Shown: positions 6,004 through 12,146 of the stretch, piece by piece | Numbering within the stretch: the first letter of the stretch is position 1 | How the letters are laid out: each line of letters begins with the position of its first letter | DNA from: DATARH01 sp036278835 | Lineage (GTDB): Bacteria; Pseudomonadota; Alphaproteobacteria; ATCC43930; CGMCC-115725 | Reading direction: 5' to 3' | DNA length: 14,882 nucleotides | NCBI GenBank assembly: GCA_036278835.1 | Contig: DASUKH010000084.1 | Coordinates: 1 to 14,882, forward strand | Program-made: the position numbers and the translations under genes | Notes under the pieces: generated by a model | What the model was told of the DNA's origin: nothing | The model's database searches: none | What the model saw: only the letters and a program-made list of their open reading frames with translations

Positions 6004-6222
6004 TGCTCTCCACCCAAGTTTTGGCGCCCTCAGCATTATAATCACTCAGCTACCCAATCGTCTCAAACGATAAGATGGTGACGGCGATCCGGTAGGTGTG
6101 GCCGATTCTGCTCCTGCGACGGTTGCGCGCATAGCATGACCGCCGACGCTGATCGCCTCATCGCCACGTCAGCCTTCGAGGCTTTACCTGAGTTTGCTAC
6201 CTAATTCCCGACTGATGCGGGG

Positions 6223-7425
6223 CTACGCCTCAAGCCCGACCAGGCTGCGGGCGTAGGTGCGGGCGTCGAAGGGGCGCAGGTCGTCGGCGCTCTCGCCGAT
6301 GCCGATCAGGTGGATCGGGATGCCGTATTTCTCGGCGAGCGAAACCAAGACGCCGCCCTTGGCGGTGCCGTCGAGCTTGGTCATCACGATGCCGGTGACC
6401 CCGACGAGGTCGCGGAAAATCTCGGCCTGGGCGTGCGCGTTCTGGCCGACCGTGGCGTCGAGCACCAGCAGCACCGCATGCGGCGCGGTGTCGTCCACCT
6501 TTTTCATGACGCGGACGATCTTGCGCAACTCGCCCATCAGGTCGGCCCTGTTCTGGAGGCGCCCGGCGGTGTCGATCATCAGGATGTCGGCTCTCTCCTC
6601 GCGCGCCTTGACCAGCGCGTCATAGGCGAGGCCGGCGGCGTCGGAGCCGGTCGGCCGGGTCAGCACCGGACAGTCCGCGCGCTCGCCCCAGACTTGCAGC
6701 TGCTCGACCGCGGCGGCGCGGAAGGTGTCGCCGGCGGCGAGGACGACGCTGTGGCCGGCCTCGCGGTACTGCTTCGCCAGCTTGCCGATCGTCGTCGTCT
6801 TGCCGCTGCCGTTGACCCCGACGACGAGGATCGCGAACGGCTTTTTGTCGGGATCGATGCGCAGCGGCTTCTGTACCCATTCGACGAGCCGCAGCACCTC
6901 ATCAGCGAGCGCTTCCTTGACCTCCTCGGGCGCCACTTCCTGGTTGAAGCGCGAGCGGCGCAGCCCCTCGACAACATCTCGCGCCACCCCGGTGCCCATG
7001 TCGCTGGCGATCAGCAACTCCTCCAGCTCTTCAAGCGCCTCGGCGTCGAGCCGGCGGCGCGCGAAAATCGTCTCGATCCCCTCATTGAGCCGCGCCGAGC
7101 TGCGCGACAGCCCGGCCCGCAGCCGCCCGAACCAGTCGCGCGCCTGTCTCGTCACCGGCTCGGCCGGCTTCTCCGGCGCCGGGGCGGGCATGCCCTCCGG
7201 CACCGGCACGCCCATCAGCCGGTCGAAAAGGGTGCGCGGCGGCAACACCGGGAGCGGACCCGCTTCCTCCTCGGTGTCGGCCTCAGGCTCGGCTTGCGCC
7301 TCCGGCTTCGATTCGGGTTCGGCCGGCGCGGCGTCCTCGGGTGCGGGGGTCTCGACCTCCTCGGCCGGGATCGTGTCCGCGTCCGGGGCGGGTTCGTTCG
7401 GGACATTGCGTCGCCAGAACCTCAT
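6223..7425 (-). CDS. ftsY: Signal recognition particle receptor FtsY
   Basis: A 400-residue GTPase that docks ribosome-SRP complexes at the inner membrane for co-translational insertion of membrane proteins. Residues 11-90 form the acidic, Pro/Glu/Ala-rich A domain. The N domain follows (about 100-190), then the G domain with GVNGSGKT (G1, 203-210), DTFRAAA (233-239), DTAGR (G3, 285-289) and TKLDG (G4, 349-353). The C-terminal segment HLIGIGESADDLRPFD is diagnostic. ATG at 7425 gives the usual basic N-terminus (MRFWRRN). The longer open frame above it overlaps mtaB and is rejected. It starts 10 bases after the mtaB stop, so dapF, mtaB and ftsY form an operon. The 219 bases after the stop (6004-6222) hold no gene that I can support and no strong terminator. 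Confidence 0.98.
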   Translation of the reverse strand: MRFWRRNVPNEPAPDADTIPAEEVETPAPEDAAPAEPESKPEAQAEPEADTEEEAGPLPVLPPRTLFDRLMGVPVPEGMPAPAPEKPAEPVTRQARDWFGRLRAGLSRSSARLNEGIETIFARRRLDAEALEELEELLIASDMGTGVARDVVEGLRRSRFNQEVAPEEVKEALADEVLRLVEWVQKPLRIDPDKKPFAILVVGVNGSGKTTTIGKLAKQYREAGHSVVLAAGDTFRAAAVEQLQVWGERADCPVLTRPTGSDAAGLAYDALVKAREERADILMIDTAGRLQNRADLMGELRKIVRVMKKVDDTAPHAVLLVLDATVGQNAHAQAEIFRDLVGVTGIVMTKLDGTAKGGVLVSLAEKYGIPIHLIGIGESADDLRPFDARTYARSLVGLEA

Positions 7426-7435
7426 GACCACACAC

Positions 7436-8680
7436 TCACATCGGGATTCCGAGCAGCGCGCCGCGCTCGACCGCGGCAAAGCGCATCCGCCGCACCGTCC
7501 CGGCCGGCAGCGCGCCGGGAAATCGCACCGCGGCGTAACATTCGGCCCGCCCGCGGCCGGTACGCTCGACCAGCACCTCCTCGGTGCCGCCGATCCGCCG
7601 CGCCAGATCCGCGGCGAGCGCCGCCTCGCCGGCAGCGCGCAGCCGGGCGGCGCGCTCGCGCACCACCGGCGGATCGACCGCCGGCATGCGCGAAGCCGGG
7701 GTGCCGGGGCGCGGGCTGTAAGGGAAGACGTGCAGAAAGGCGAGGCCGCACTCCGCGACCAGATCGAGGCTGCGGCGGAACATCGCCTCGTCCTCGGTCG
7801 GGAACCCGGCAATCAGATCGGCGCCGAGCGCCACACTCGGCCGCAGCGCGCGGGCGCGGGTAGCCGCCGCGATCGCCTGCGCCCTGGTGTGCCGTCGCTT
7901 CATGCGTTTGAGGATCAGGTCGTCGCCCGCCTGCAACGAAAAATGCAGGTGCGGCATCAGGCGAGGCTCGTCGGCGAGCAATCCCCACAGCGCCTCGTCG
8001 ATCTCGGCCGGGTCGAGCGACGACAGGCGCAGCCGCGTCAATTCGGGCACTGCCGCGAGGAGGTCGCGGGCCATCGCGCCGAGCGTCGGGCGGTCCGGCA
8101 GGTCGGCGCCATAGGCGGTCAGATCGACCCCGGTCAGCACGATTTCGCGCGCCCCGCCGGCGACCAGAAGCCGCGCCTCCGCGACGATGCTTTCGGGCGT
8201 CACCGAACGGCTCGGCCCCCTCGCATATGGGATGATGCAGAACGTGCAGCGATGATCACAGCCCTGCTGCACCTGCAAGTACGCGCGGGCACGGCCCTCG
8301 CCCGCCTCGACCCTCTCCCGGATTGCGGGAGAGGGGAGACCCGCCGCAACAGCGGCCGGTGGGTGAGGGTCCAAGCCGGCATAGCTCTCTGCCCGCAGCT
8401 TCTCTCTGTTGTCGAGCACCAGATCGACCTCGGCGAGCGCGCGGTAGCGTTCCGGCGCCAGCGTGGCGGCGCAGCCGGTGACGATGATGCGCGCCTCCGG
8501 ATGATCGCGGCGGGCGCGGCGGATCGCCTGCCGGGCCTGGCGCTCGGCCTCGGCGGTCACCGCGCAGGTGTTGACGACAACCGCGCCGTCGATCCCGGCG
8601 GCGTCAGCGGCGCTGCGGATCGTCTCGCTTTCAAGCGCGTTGAGGCGGCAGCCGAAGGTGACGATCTCGACCGCTGGCAT
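7436..8680 (-). CDS. mtaB: tRNA t6A37 methylthiotransferase MtaB (radical SAM)
   Basis: A 414-residue iron-sulfur enzyme that converts t6A at position 37 of ANN-decoding tRNAs to ms2t6A using S-adenosylmethionine. The N-terminal UPF0004 domain supplies cluster-binding Cys11 (FGCRLN), Cys39 (NTCAVT) and Cys70 (VTGCAA). The radical SAM domain carries Cys141-x3-Cys145-x2-Cys148 (CDHRCTFC). The downstream blocks LTGVDLTAYG, RLSSLDP, HFSLQAGDD and HVFPYSPRPGT are typical of MtaB, and the C-terminal part resembles a TRAM domain. ATG at 8680 is preferred; TTG at 8698 is a possible start and would overlap dapF by 14 bases. Residues 104-129, between the two domains, are encoded by an inserted palindromic repeat. 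The stop lies 10 bases before ftsY. Confidence 0.95.
   Translation of the reverse strand: MPAVEIVTFGCRLNALESETIRSAADAAGIDGAVVVNTCAVTAEAERQARQAIRRARRDHPEARIIVTGCAATLAPERYRALAEVDLVLDNREKLRAESYAGLDPHPPAAVAAGLPSPAIRERVEAGEGRARAYLQVQQGCDHRCTFCIIPYARGPSRSVTPESIVAEARLLVAGGAREIVLTGVDLTAYGADLPDRPTLGAMARDLLAAVPELTRLRLSSLDPAEIDEALWGLLADEPRLMPHLHFSLQAGDDLILKRMKRRHTRAQAIAAATRARALRPSVALGADLIAGFPTEDEAMFRRSLDLVAECGLAFLHVFPYSPRPGTPASRMPAVDPPVVRERAARLRAAGEAALAADLARRIGGTEEVLVERTGRGRAECYAAVRFPGALPAGTVRRMRFAAVERGALLGIPM
8294..8371. repeat. Palindromic repeat inserted in frame within mtaB
   Basis: CCCTCTCCCG at 8311-8320 and CGGGAGAGGG at 8326-8335 form a perfect 10-bp stem with a five-base loop. A second stem, GCCGC/GCGGC, lies at 8343-8356, and GGGTGAGGGT at 8361-8370 repeats the outer arm in inverted form. 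This layout matches the common dispersed proteobacterial palindrome of the CCCTCTCCC...GGGAGAGGG...GGTGAGGG type. On the minus strand it is fully open and encodes MtaB residues 104-129 (DPHPPAAVAAGLPSPAIRER then VEAGEG). Outer borders are approximate. Confidence 0.8.
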
Positions 8681-8684
8681 CGGC

Positions 8685-9542
8685 TCAGCCGCCGCCAAGC
8701 AGCGACGCCTCGATGCGGCCCTCGAAGACGAACGTCGCCGGCCCGGTCATCGCGACGCTCCCGGGCGCGCCGTCGGCGGCGTCCTCCTGCCACAAAATCT
8801 CAAGCTCGCCGCCGTCGAGCGCAACCGTGGCGCGCCGTCCGGTCAGGCCGCGCCGGCAGGAAGCGACCAGCGCCGCGCAGGCGCCGGTGCCGCAGGCGAG
8901 GGTGATCCCGGCGCCGCGCTCCCAAACCCGCAGGCGGATGCACCCCGCTCCGGTGACGGCGGCGACCCCGATATTGGCGCGCTCGGGGAAGAGCGGATCA
9001 TGCTCCAGCACCGGGCCGAGCGCGGCGAGATCGACCGCGTCGGGATCGGCAACAAAAAATGTCGCGTGCGGGTTGCCCATGCTGGTGCAGACCGGGTCGG
9101 CGAGCGGCCCGGCACGCAGCGCGACCCGATCGGTATCCATCGCGCGGGCGAGCGGGATTTCGTGCCACACGGTGCGCGGCCGTCCCATATCGACCGATAC
9201 CCGGCCGTCGGCGAGCGTTTCGGCGGCGAGAAGCCCGGAATCGGTCTCAATCCGCACCCGCTCCGTGCCGTTGTCGCGGCCGATCAGCCAGGCGACGCAG
9301 CGCGCCGCGTTGCCGCAGGCGCCGGCGGTGCTGCCGTCGGCGTTCCAGATGCGCATCGCCGCGTGCGCCGCCGCAATCCGCGGCGGCTCGATCGCGATCA
9401 CCTGGTCGCAGCCGATCCCGGTGTGGCGGTCGGCCAGCGCCCGCGCCGCCGCAGCATCGACCGCGACCGGCTCATGGCGGGCATCGAGCACGACAAAATC
9501 GTTGCCGAGCCCGTGCATTTTGAAAAACGCGATCCTGCGCAT
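8685..9542 (-). CDS. dapF: Diaminopimelate epimerase
   Basis: A 285-residue cytosolic, cofactor-independent racemase that interconverts LL- and meso-diaminopimelate, the precursor of lysine and of the peptidoglycan cross-link. The duplicated fold is intact. It begins FKMHGLGNDFVVLD. The catalytic base/acid cysteines are Cys76 (ACGNAARC) and Cys217 (ACGTGACAA). Substrate-binding motifs include NADGS (67-71), GNPH (156-159) and the residues RANIG near 188-192 and ERGAG near 208-212. Length is normal for the family. ATG at 9542 begins directly before the first conserved strand; no strong ribosome site is visible. It ends four bases before the mtaB ATG, so the two are probably translationally coupled. 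Confidence 0.97.
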   Translation of the reverse strand: MRRIAFFKMHGLGNDFVVLDARHEPVAVDAAAARALADRHTGIGCDQVIAIEPPRIAAAHAAMRIWNADGSTAGACGNAARCVAWLIGRDNGTERVRIETDSGLLAAETLADGRVSVDMGRPRTVWHEIPLARAMDTDRVALRAGPLADPVCTSMGNPHATFFVADPDAVDLAALGPVLEHDPLFPERANIGVAAVTGAGCIRLRVWERGAGITLACGTGACAALVASCRRGLTGRRATVALDGGELEILWQEDAADGAPGSVAMTGPATFVFEGRIEASLLGGG

Positions 9543-9604
9543 GCCGCCGGTTATATGGCCAGCCGCCGGGGCGTGTCCAACACGCCCCCTGCGTCGCCCG
9601 CGCT

Positions 9605-10198
9605 CTAAAACCGGCCGCCCGTGTTGCGGCCGGCGGTGTGCACGATCCGGTGATGGTGCGCGGCCCCGCGGCGATGCGCGTGCACGGCGCGCAAAGCGGC
9701 TCTCCGGCGGGCGGCGTGCCGATGATGAACATGCCGGCGCGCGCGGGCACGGACATGCGACAGCCGCCGCGCGGCATATGCCGAGCGGCGGTGACGGGCG
9801 CGGCGGCGTTCGGCATGCCGCACCGTCCGGCCGGGATTTGCCCTGATGGGCGTTCGGCGGTAGCGGGCCTCGGAAGCGCCGCGGACGGACGGCGCCGCGG
9901 CGGCGACCGGGGCCGCATAACGCGGCGCGGCCGGGTCGACGTAACGCGGTGCGGCGGGAGCCGCGTAACGCTGCGGCGTGGCATGGCGCGGCGCGCCCGG
10001 CACCGTGTGGAACGGCGCACTCTCGCTGCTGAAATAATCCGGGGCATAGCGCGGCGCGGTGAAGTTTTTCGACCCGAGCGGCTCGGCGGCGCCGGCCGGC
10101 ACCGCGATCCCGATGATCGCCAGCAGCATCGCGGCAAGCAGCGCCAGGCGGCGCAATGCGCCCGCGCTCACCGGGCGATCGGCCTTAACAGGGCGCAT
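9605..10198 (-). CDS. Predicted exported Arg/His-rich protein with APRY repeats
   Basis: A 197-residue product starting MRPVKADRPVSAGALRRLAL, with a signal peptide (hydrophobic LALLAAMLLAIIGIAVPAGA and likely cleavage after AGA) and so periplasmic or secreted. AAGAGGTG lies about ten bases upstream. The mature N-terminus is low-complexity, with three 8-residue units built on RYAAPAAP/RYVDPAAP/RYAAPVAA. The C-terminal half is dominated by Arg and His. No family is recognised, although small His/Arg-rich exported proteins are common in alphaproteobacteria. Third-base G/C bias supports this frame at both ends. In the middle (about 9690-9840) another minus-strand frame has the stronger bias, so a frameshift or compensating pair of indels is possible. 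It stands alone, upstream of dapF in the same direction with a 62-base gap. Confidence 0.5.
   Translation of the reverse strand: MRPVKADRPVSAGALRRLALLAAMLLAIIGIAVPAGAAEPLGSKNFTAPRYAPDYFSSESAPFHTVPGAPRHATPQRYAAPAAPRYVDPAAPRYAAPVAAAAPSVRGASEARYRRTPIRANPGRTVRHAERRRARHRRSAYAARRLSHVRARARRHVHHRHAARRRAALRAVHAHRRGAAHHHRIVHTAGRNTGGRF
9910..9981. repeat. Three 24-base coding repeats
   Basis: The pentamer TAACG recurs at 9918, 9942 and 9966, exactly 24 bases apart, each inside a similar GC-rich unit. On the minus strand the units encode eight residues each around Pro-Arg/Gln-Arg-Tyr. The outer borders are approximate. Confidence 0.6.
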
Positions 10199-10265
10199 CG
10201 AGCAAAGCACCTCTTATCGCCATCCCGAAATTGTCCCGAATACTCGTTCCCCAAAGGCGCCCGGC

Positions 10266-10880
10266 TCACATCCGGGGCTTGACCCCGTCCTTCTCCGCCG
10301 TGATCCGTCCGGCCTCCAGGCTGCCGTCGGGTGCTTTCCGGGCGATCGCAACAACGGCGGCGCCGGGCTTGAGCAGCGTCCGGTCGGCAGGGACATAGGC
10401 CACGATCGGTACCTCGGGTCCCACGATATATTCCGAGTGCTTGCCGTTGAAGGTGACGTGGATGACGCCGCCGGCCGCCGTTCGCGACACCGTGCCGACG
10501 CTGGCATTGGTCATTACGCCCTGCTGCCTGACGGCCCAGGGATGCTGGCCTTCGCCGAGCCCGTGGAGCGCCGCGGGGAAGATTCGCACCTCGACCGCAT
10601 GAATTTTCCCGTCAGCGCCCCTGATGCCGCCCGACGCGAGAAAGTCGCCGGGCTTGATGTCGCTGAACTGGCGCTTTTCCAACCCGTAAATCTTGACGCC
10701 AGGGTTGAGGCGAACGGCCTGCCTCCCCCCGCCAAGCTCATCCACGACCAGGACGCCACCGGCGAGATGATCGACCGTTCCGGCGACGCGAACACGGGCC
10801 GGACCGGCGGCGGCTACGGCATAAACCGGCTGCACCCCCAGAACCGCCAGGACCGCAACGACCAAAGGCCAGGTCTTCAT
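10266..10880 (-). CDS. Predicted exported DUF5666-like protein
   Basis: A 204-residue protein with a clear signal peptide (MKTWPLVVAVLAVLGVQPVY followed by an Ala-rich cleavage region). The mature part begins with an OB-fold-like strand run (RVRVAGTVDHLAGGVLVVDE) and continues FSDIKPGDFLASGG, VEVRIFPAALHGLGEGQHPW and VMTNASVGTV. This wording matches a family of alphaproteobacterial periplasmic proteins that I associate with DUF5666. The C-terminal block VAYVPADRTLLKPGAAVVAI and the ending KDGVKPRM are also typical. Function is unknown. ATG at 10880 is chosen for GGGAG eight bases upstream and the signal peptide. The open frame runs on to 10997, but that extension is translation of a palindromic repeat. 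It is downstream of the MBL-fold gene in the same direction, with 145 bases between. Confidence 0.8.
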   Translation of the reverse strand: MKTWPLVVAVLAVLGVQPVYAVAAAGPARVRVAGTVDHLAGGVLVVDELGGGRQAVRLNPGVKIYGLEKRQFSDIKPGDFLASGGIRGADGKIHAVEVRIFPAALHGLGEGQHPWAVRQQGVMTNASVGTVSRTAAGGVIHVTFNGKHSEYIVGPEVPIVAYVPADRTLLKPGAAVVAIARKAPDGSLEAGRITAEKDGVKPRM

Positions 10881-10902
10881 CGAAACATCTCCCGCCACTC
10901 CC

Positions 10903-10982
10903 GTCATACCGGCGCAGGCCGGTATCCACAGGTCCGGAGCATGGGCTGCTGACAAGTGGGTCCCGGCCTTCGCCGGGATGAC
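10903..10982. repeat. Pair of inverted REP-like hairpins (BIME-like)
   Basis: Hairpin A has ATACCGGC at 10906-10913 and GCCGGTAT at 10918-10925. Hairpin B has TCCCGGC at 10961-10967, loop CTTC, and GCCGGGA at 10972-10978. The outer ends GTCAT (10903) and ATGAC (ending 10982) are inverted copies, so the two units face each other. Such GTCATxCCGGC...GCCGGxAT units are familiar dispersed extragenic palindromes in proteobacteria. Translated, they give the well-known VIPAKAGTH/IPACAGMTG peptides, an annotation artefact here. Confidence 0.85.
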
Positions 10983-11025
10983 GAGGATGGGCGACAAAGG
11001 GTGCCATTATGGCAGAAGGGAACCG

Positions 11026-11994
11026 CTAACAGCCGCTCCGACACGTTCCGCTGCCGTCAAATTCCATCGTCCGGCCGCTCAACGGCAGGTACACCGGCAC
11101 CTTGGTTGCCGCCTCGAATGCCGCCGTCTTCGTATTCGGCAACAATTTGCCGCCCTTGGTTTCCCCCTCGTTCGCGTGCGAGGGGATGACGGCCTTCGGC
11201 TTGACCAGTTCATTGATGACGTAAGCGGCCTCGGTCGGTCCGGTCGTAAGAAAATCGCCGATATTGAAGACAGCCAATTGCGGATGGAACTCCCGCCTGA
11301 CGACGAGCTCCTGATCCGCGATCACGCCGGTGTCGCCCGACAGATAGACCGTGAGGCCGTTCGAGAAGCGCAGAACATAGCCGTTTGGCGGCCCGACATA
11401 AGCGGTCAGGCCGTTAGCCTGCAACTCCTTGGCGAGATCGCCGCTGAGGAACATCGGATCGACGCCGTTGGCGTGCGCCGCCGGGACGCTCCAGATCGAG
11501 ACGCCGCCGAGCTTCCTCATGCCGCCGAAACGAAGCGCCACCACCTGGTTCTTGTTGCCGCCTTCCGCCGGAATCCTCCTGTCGAACCACTTGTTCATCT
11601 CGCCGCCGACAAAGAATTTTGCCTTCTTGGCGACCACAATCTTTTCGGTATTGGAAACCGGCGCGTCCTTGACGTCGAATTTCGGGTGGGCGCAATCGCC
11701 GGCATTTGCCGCCGACGAATGCTCGTCGCCCAAATGGTCGGTGTGGACGTGGCTCAGCAGCACGCCGTCGATCCGGCCGAGCCGCGGATCGTCGGGTCCG
11801 CGCACCGTGCGGCCCGCGTCGTAAAGGATCCGCGTTCCGTCCGGGTCTTCAAAAATCATCGCGCGGTCGAGGGCGCAGAATTCGCCGTCATGGCTGCCCA
11901 GCGGCGTGATTTTCACATTCGCCGCGAACCCGGGTCGAATCATCGCCACCGTCAAGCCGACGATCGCCAAGCAAAGCAACGGAATACGCAGCAT
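11026..11994 (-). CDS. Exported MBL-fold metallo-hydrolase (UlaG-like)
   Basis: A 322-residue protein with an N-terminal signal peptide (MLRIPLLCLAIVGLTVAMIR, likely cleaved after GFA near residue 24), so probably periplasmic. The metallo-beta-lactamase fold is shown by the metal motif His82-x-His84-x-Asp86-His87 (SHVHTDHLGD), then WSVPAAHANG, the Asp in VYLSGDTG, and a late His in VIPSHANEGE. The arrangement resembles the UlaG-like branch of the superfamily rather than a class B beta-lactamase. The substrate is unknown. The protein ends in a CRSGC-type tail with two cysteines. ATG at 11994 follows a GGGGGGTGAT ribosome site. The open frame continues upstream to 12108, but the added residues precede a proper signal peptide and are rejected. 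A small open frame ends one base before this ATG. Confidence 0.88.
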   Translation of the reverse strand: MLRIPLLCLAIVGLTVAMIRPGFAANVKITPLGSHDGEFCALDRAMIFEDPDGTRILYDAGRTVRGPDDPRLGRIDGVLLSHVHTDHLGDEHSSAANAGDCAHPKFDVKDAPVSNTEKIVVAKKAKFFVGGEMNKWFDRRIPAEGGNKNQVVALRFGGMRKLGGVSIWSVPAAHANGVDPMFLSGDLAKELQANGLTAYVGPPNGYVLRFSNGLTVYLSGDTGVIADQELVVRREFHPQLAVFNIGDFLTTGPTEAAYVINELVKPKAVIPSHANEGETKGGKLLPNTKTAAFEAATKVPVYLPLSGRTMEFDGSGTCRSGC

Positions 11995-11995
11995 A

Positions 11996-12076
11996 TCACC
12001 CCCCAAGACCCTTTGTGACCCGGCTCCTCGTGCCGGCTTTGATCGTTCCAAGGTCACGACAGGCCCAGCGATCCAT
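11996..12076 (-). other. Possible 26-codon leader ORF before the MBL-fold gene
   Basis: ATG at 12076 opens a 26-codon frame (MDRWACRDLGTIKAGTRSRV then TKGLGG) whose TGA at 11998-11996 ends one base before the MBL-fold ATG. A near-perfect Shine-Dalgarno sequence, AAAGGAGGTGG, lies upstream at 12104-12094, but about 20 bases from this ATG; a TTG at 12092 is four bases from it and opens a 12-codon frame. Either could be a translated leader that couples to the downstream gene. Coding evidence is weak. Confidence 0.25.
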
Positions 12077-12146
12077 CGGCTGGTAGCGGCAAACCACCTC
12101 CTTTGCAAGCCGAACAGATATTCGGCAGTGTCTCAATTGGGAGGGA

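Noticed and set aside
6057..6071. ATCGT-CTCAA-ACGAT inverted repeat upstream of the HicB-like gene
   Set aside because: Only a 5-bp stem; expected by chance, although its position would suit an operator.
6136..6204. 22-codon plus-strand open frame starting MTADADRLIATSAF
   Set aside because: Too short, no ribosome site and no recognisable context; not supportable as a gene.
6725..8905. Very long plus-strand open frame (726 codons) opposite ftsY and mtaB
   Set aside because: It spans parts of three well-identified genes on the other strand and has shadow composition (Ser/Arg/Ala runs).
8713..9846. Plus-strand open frame opposite dapF
   Set aside because: dapF on the minus strand has all catalytic motifs; this frame shows none and is composition-driven.
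10881..10997. N-terminal extension of the DUF5666-like gene
   Set aside because: The added residues are translation of REP-like hairpins (VIPAKAGTH, IPACAGMTG) ahead of a proper signal peptide and ribosome site at 10880.
11995..12108. N-terminal extension of the MBL-fold gene to a TTG at 12108
   Set aside because: It would bury the signal peptide, and the strong Shine-Dalgarno sequence would lie inside its first codons.
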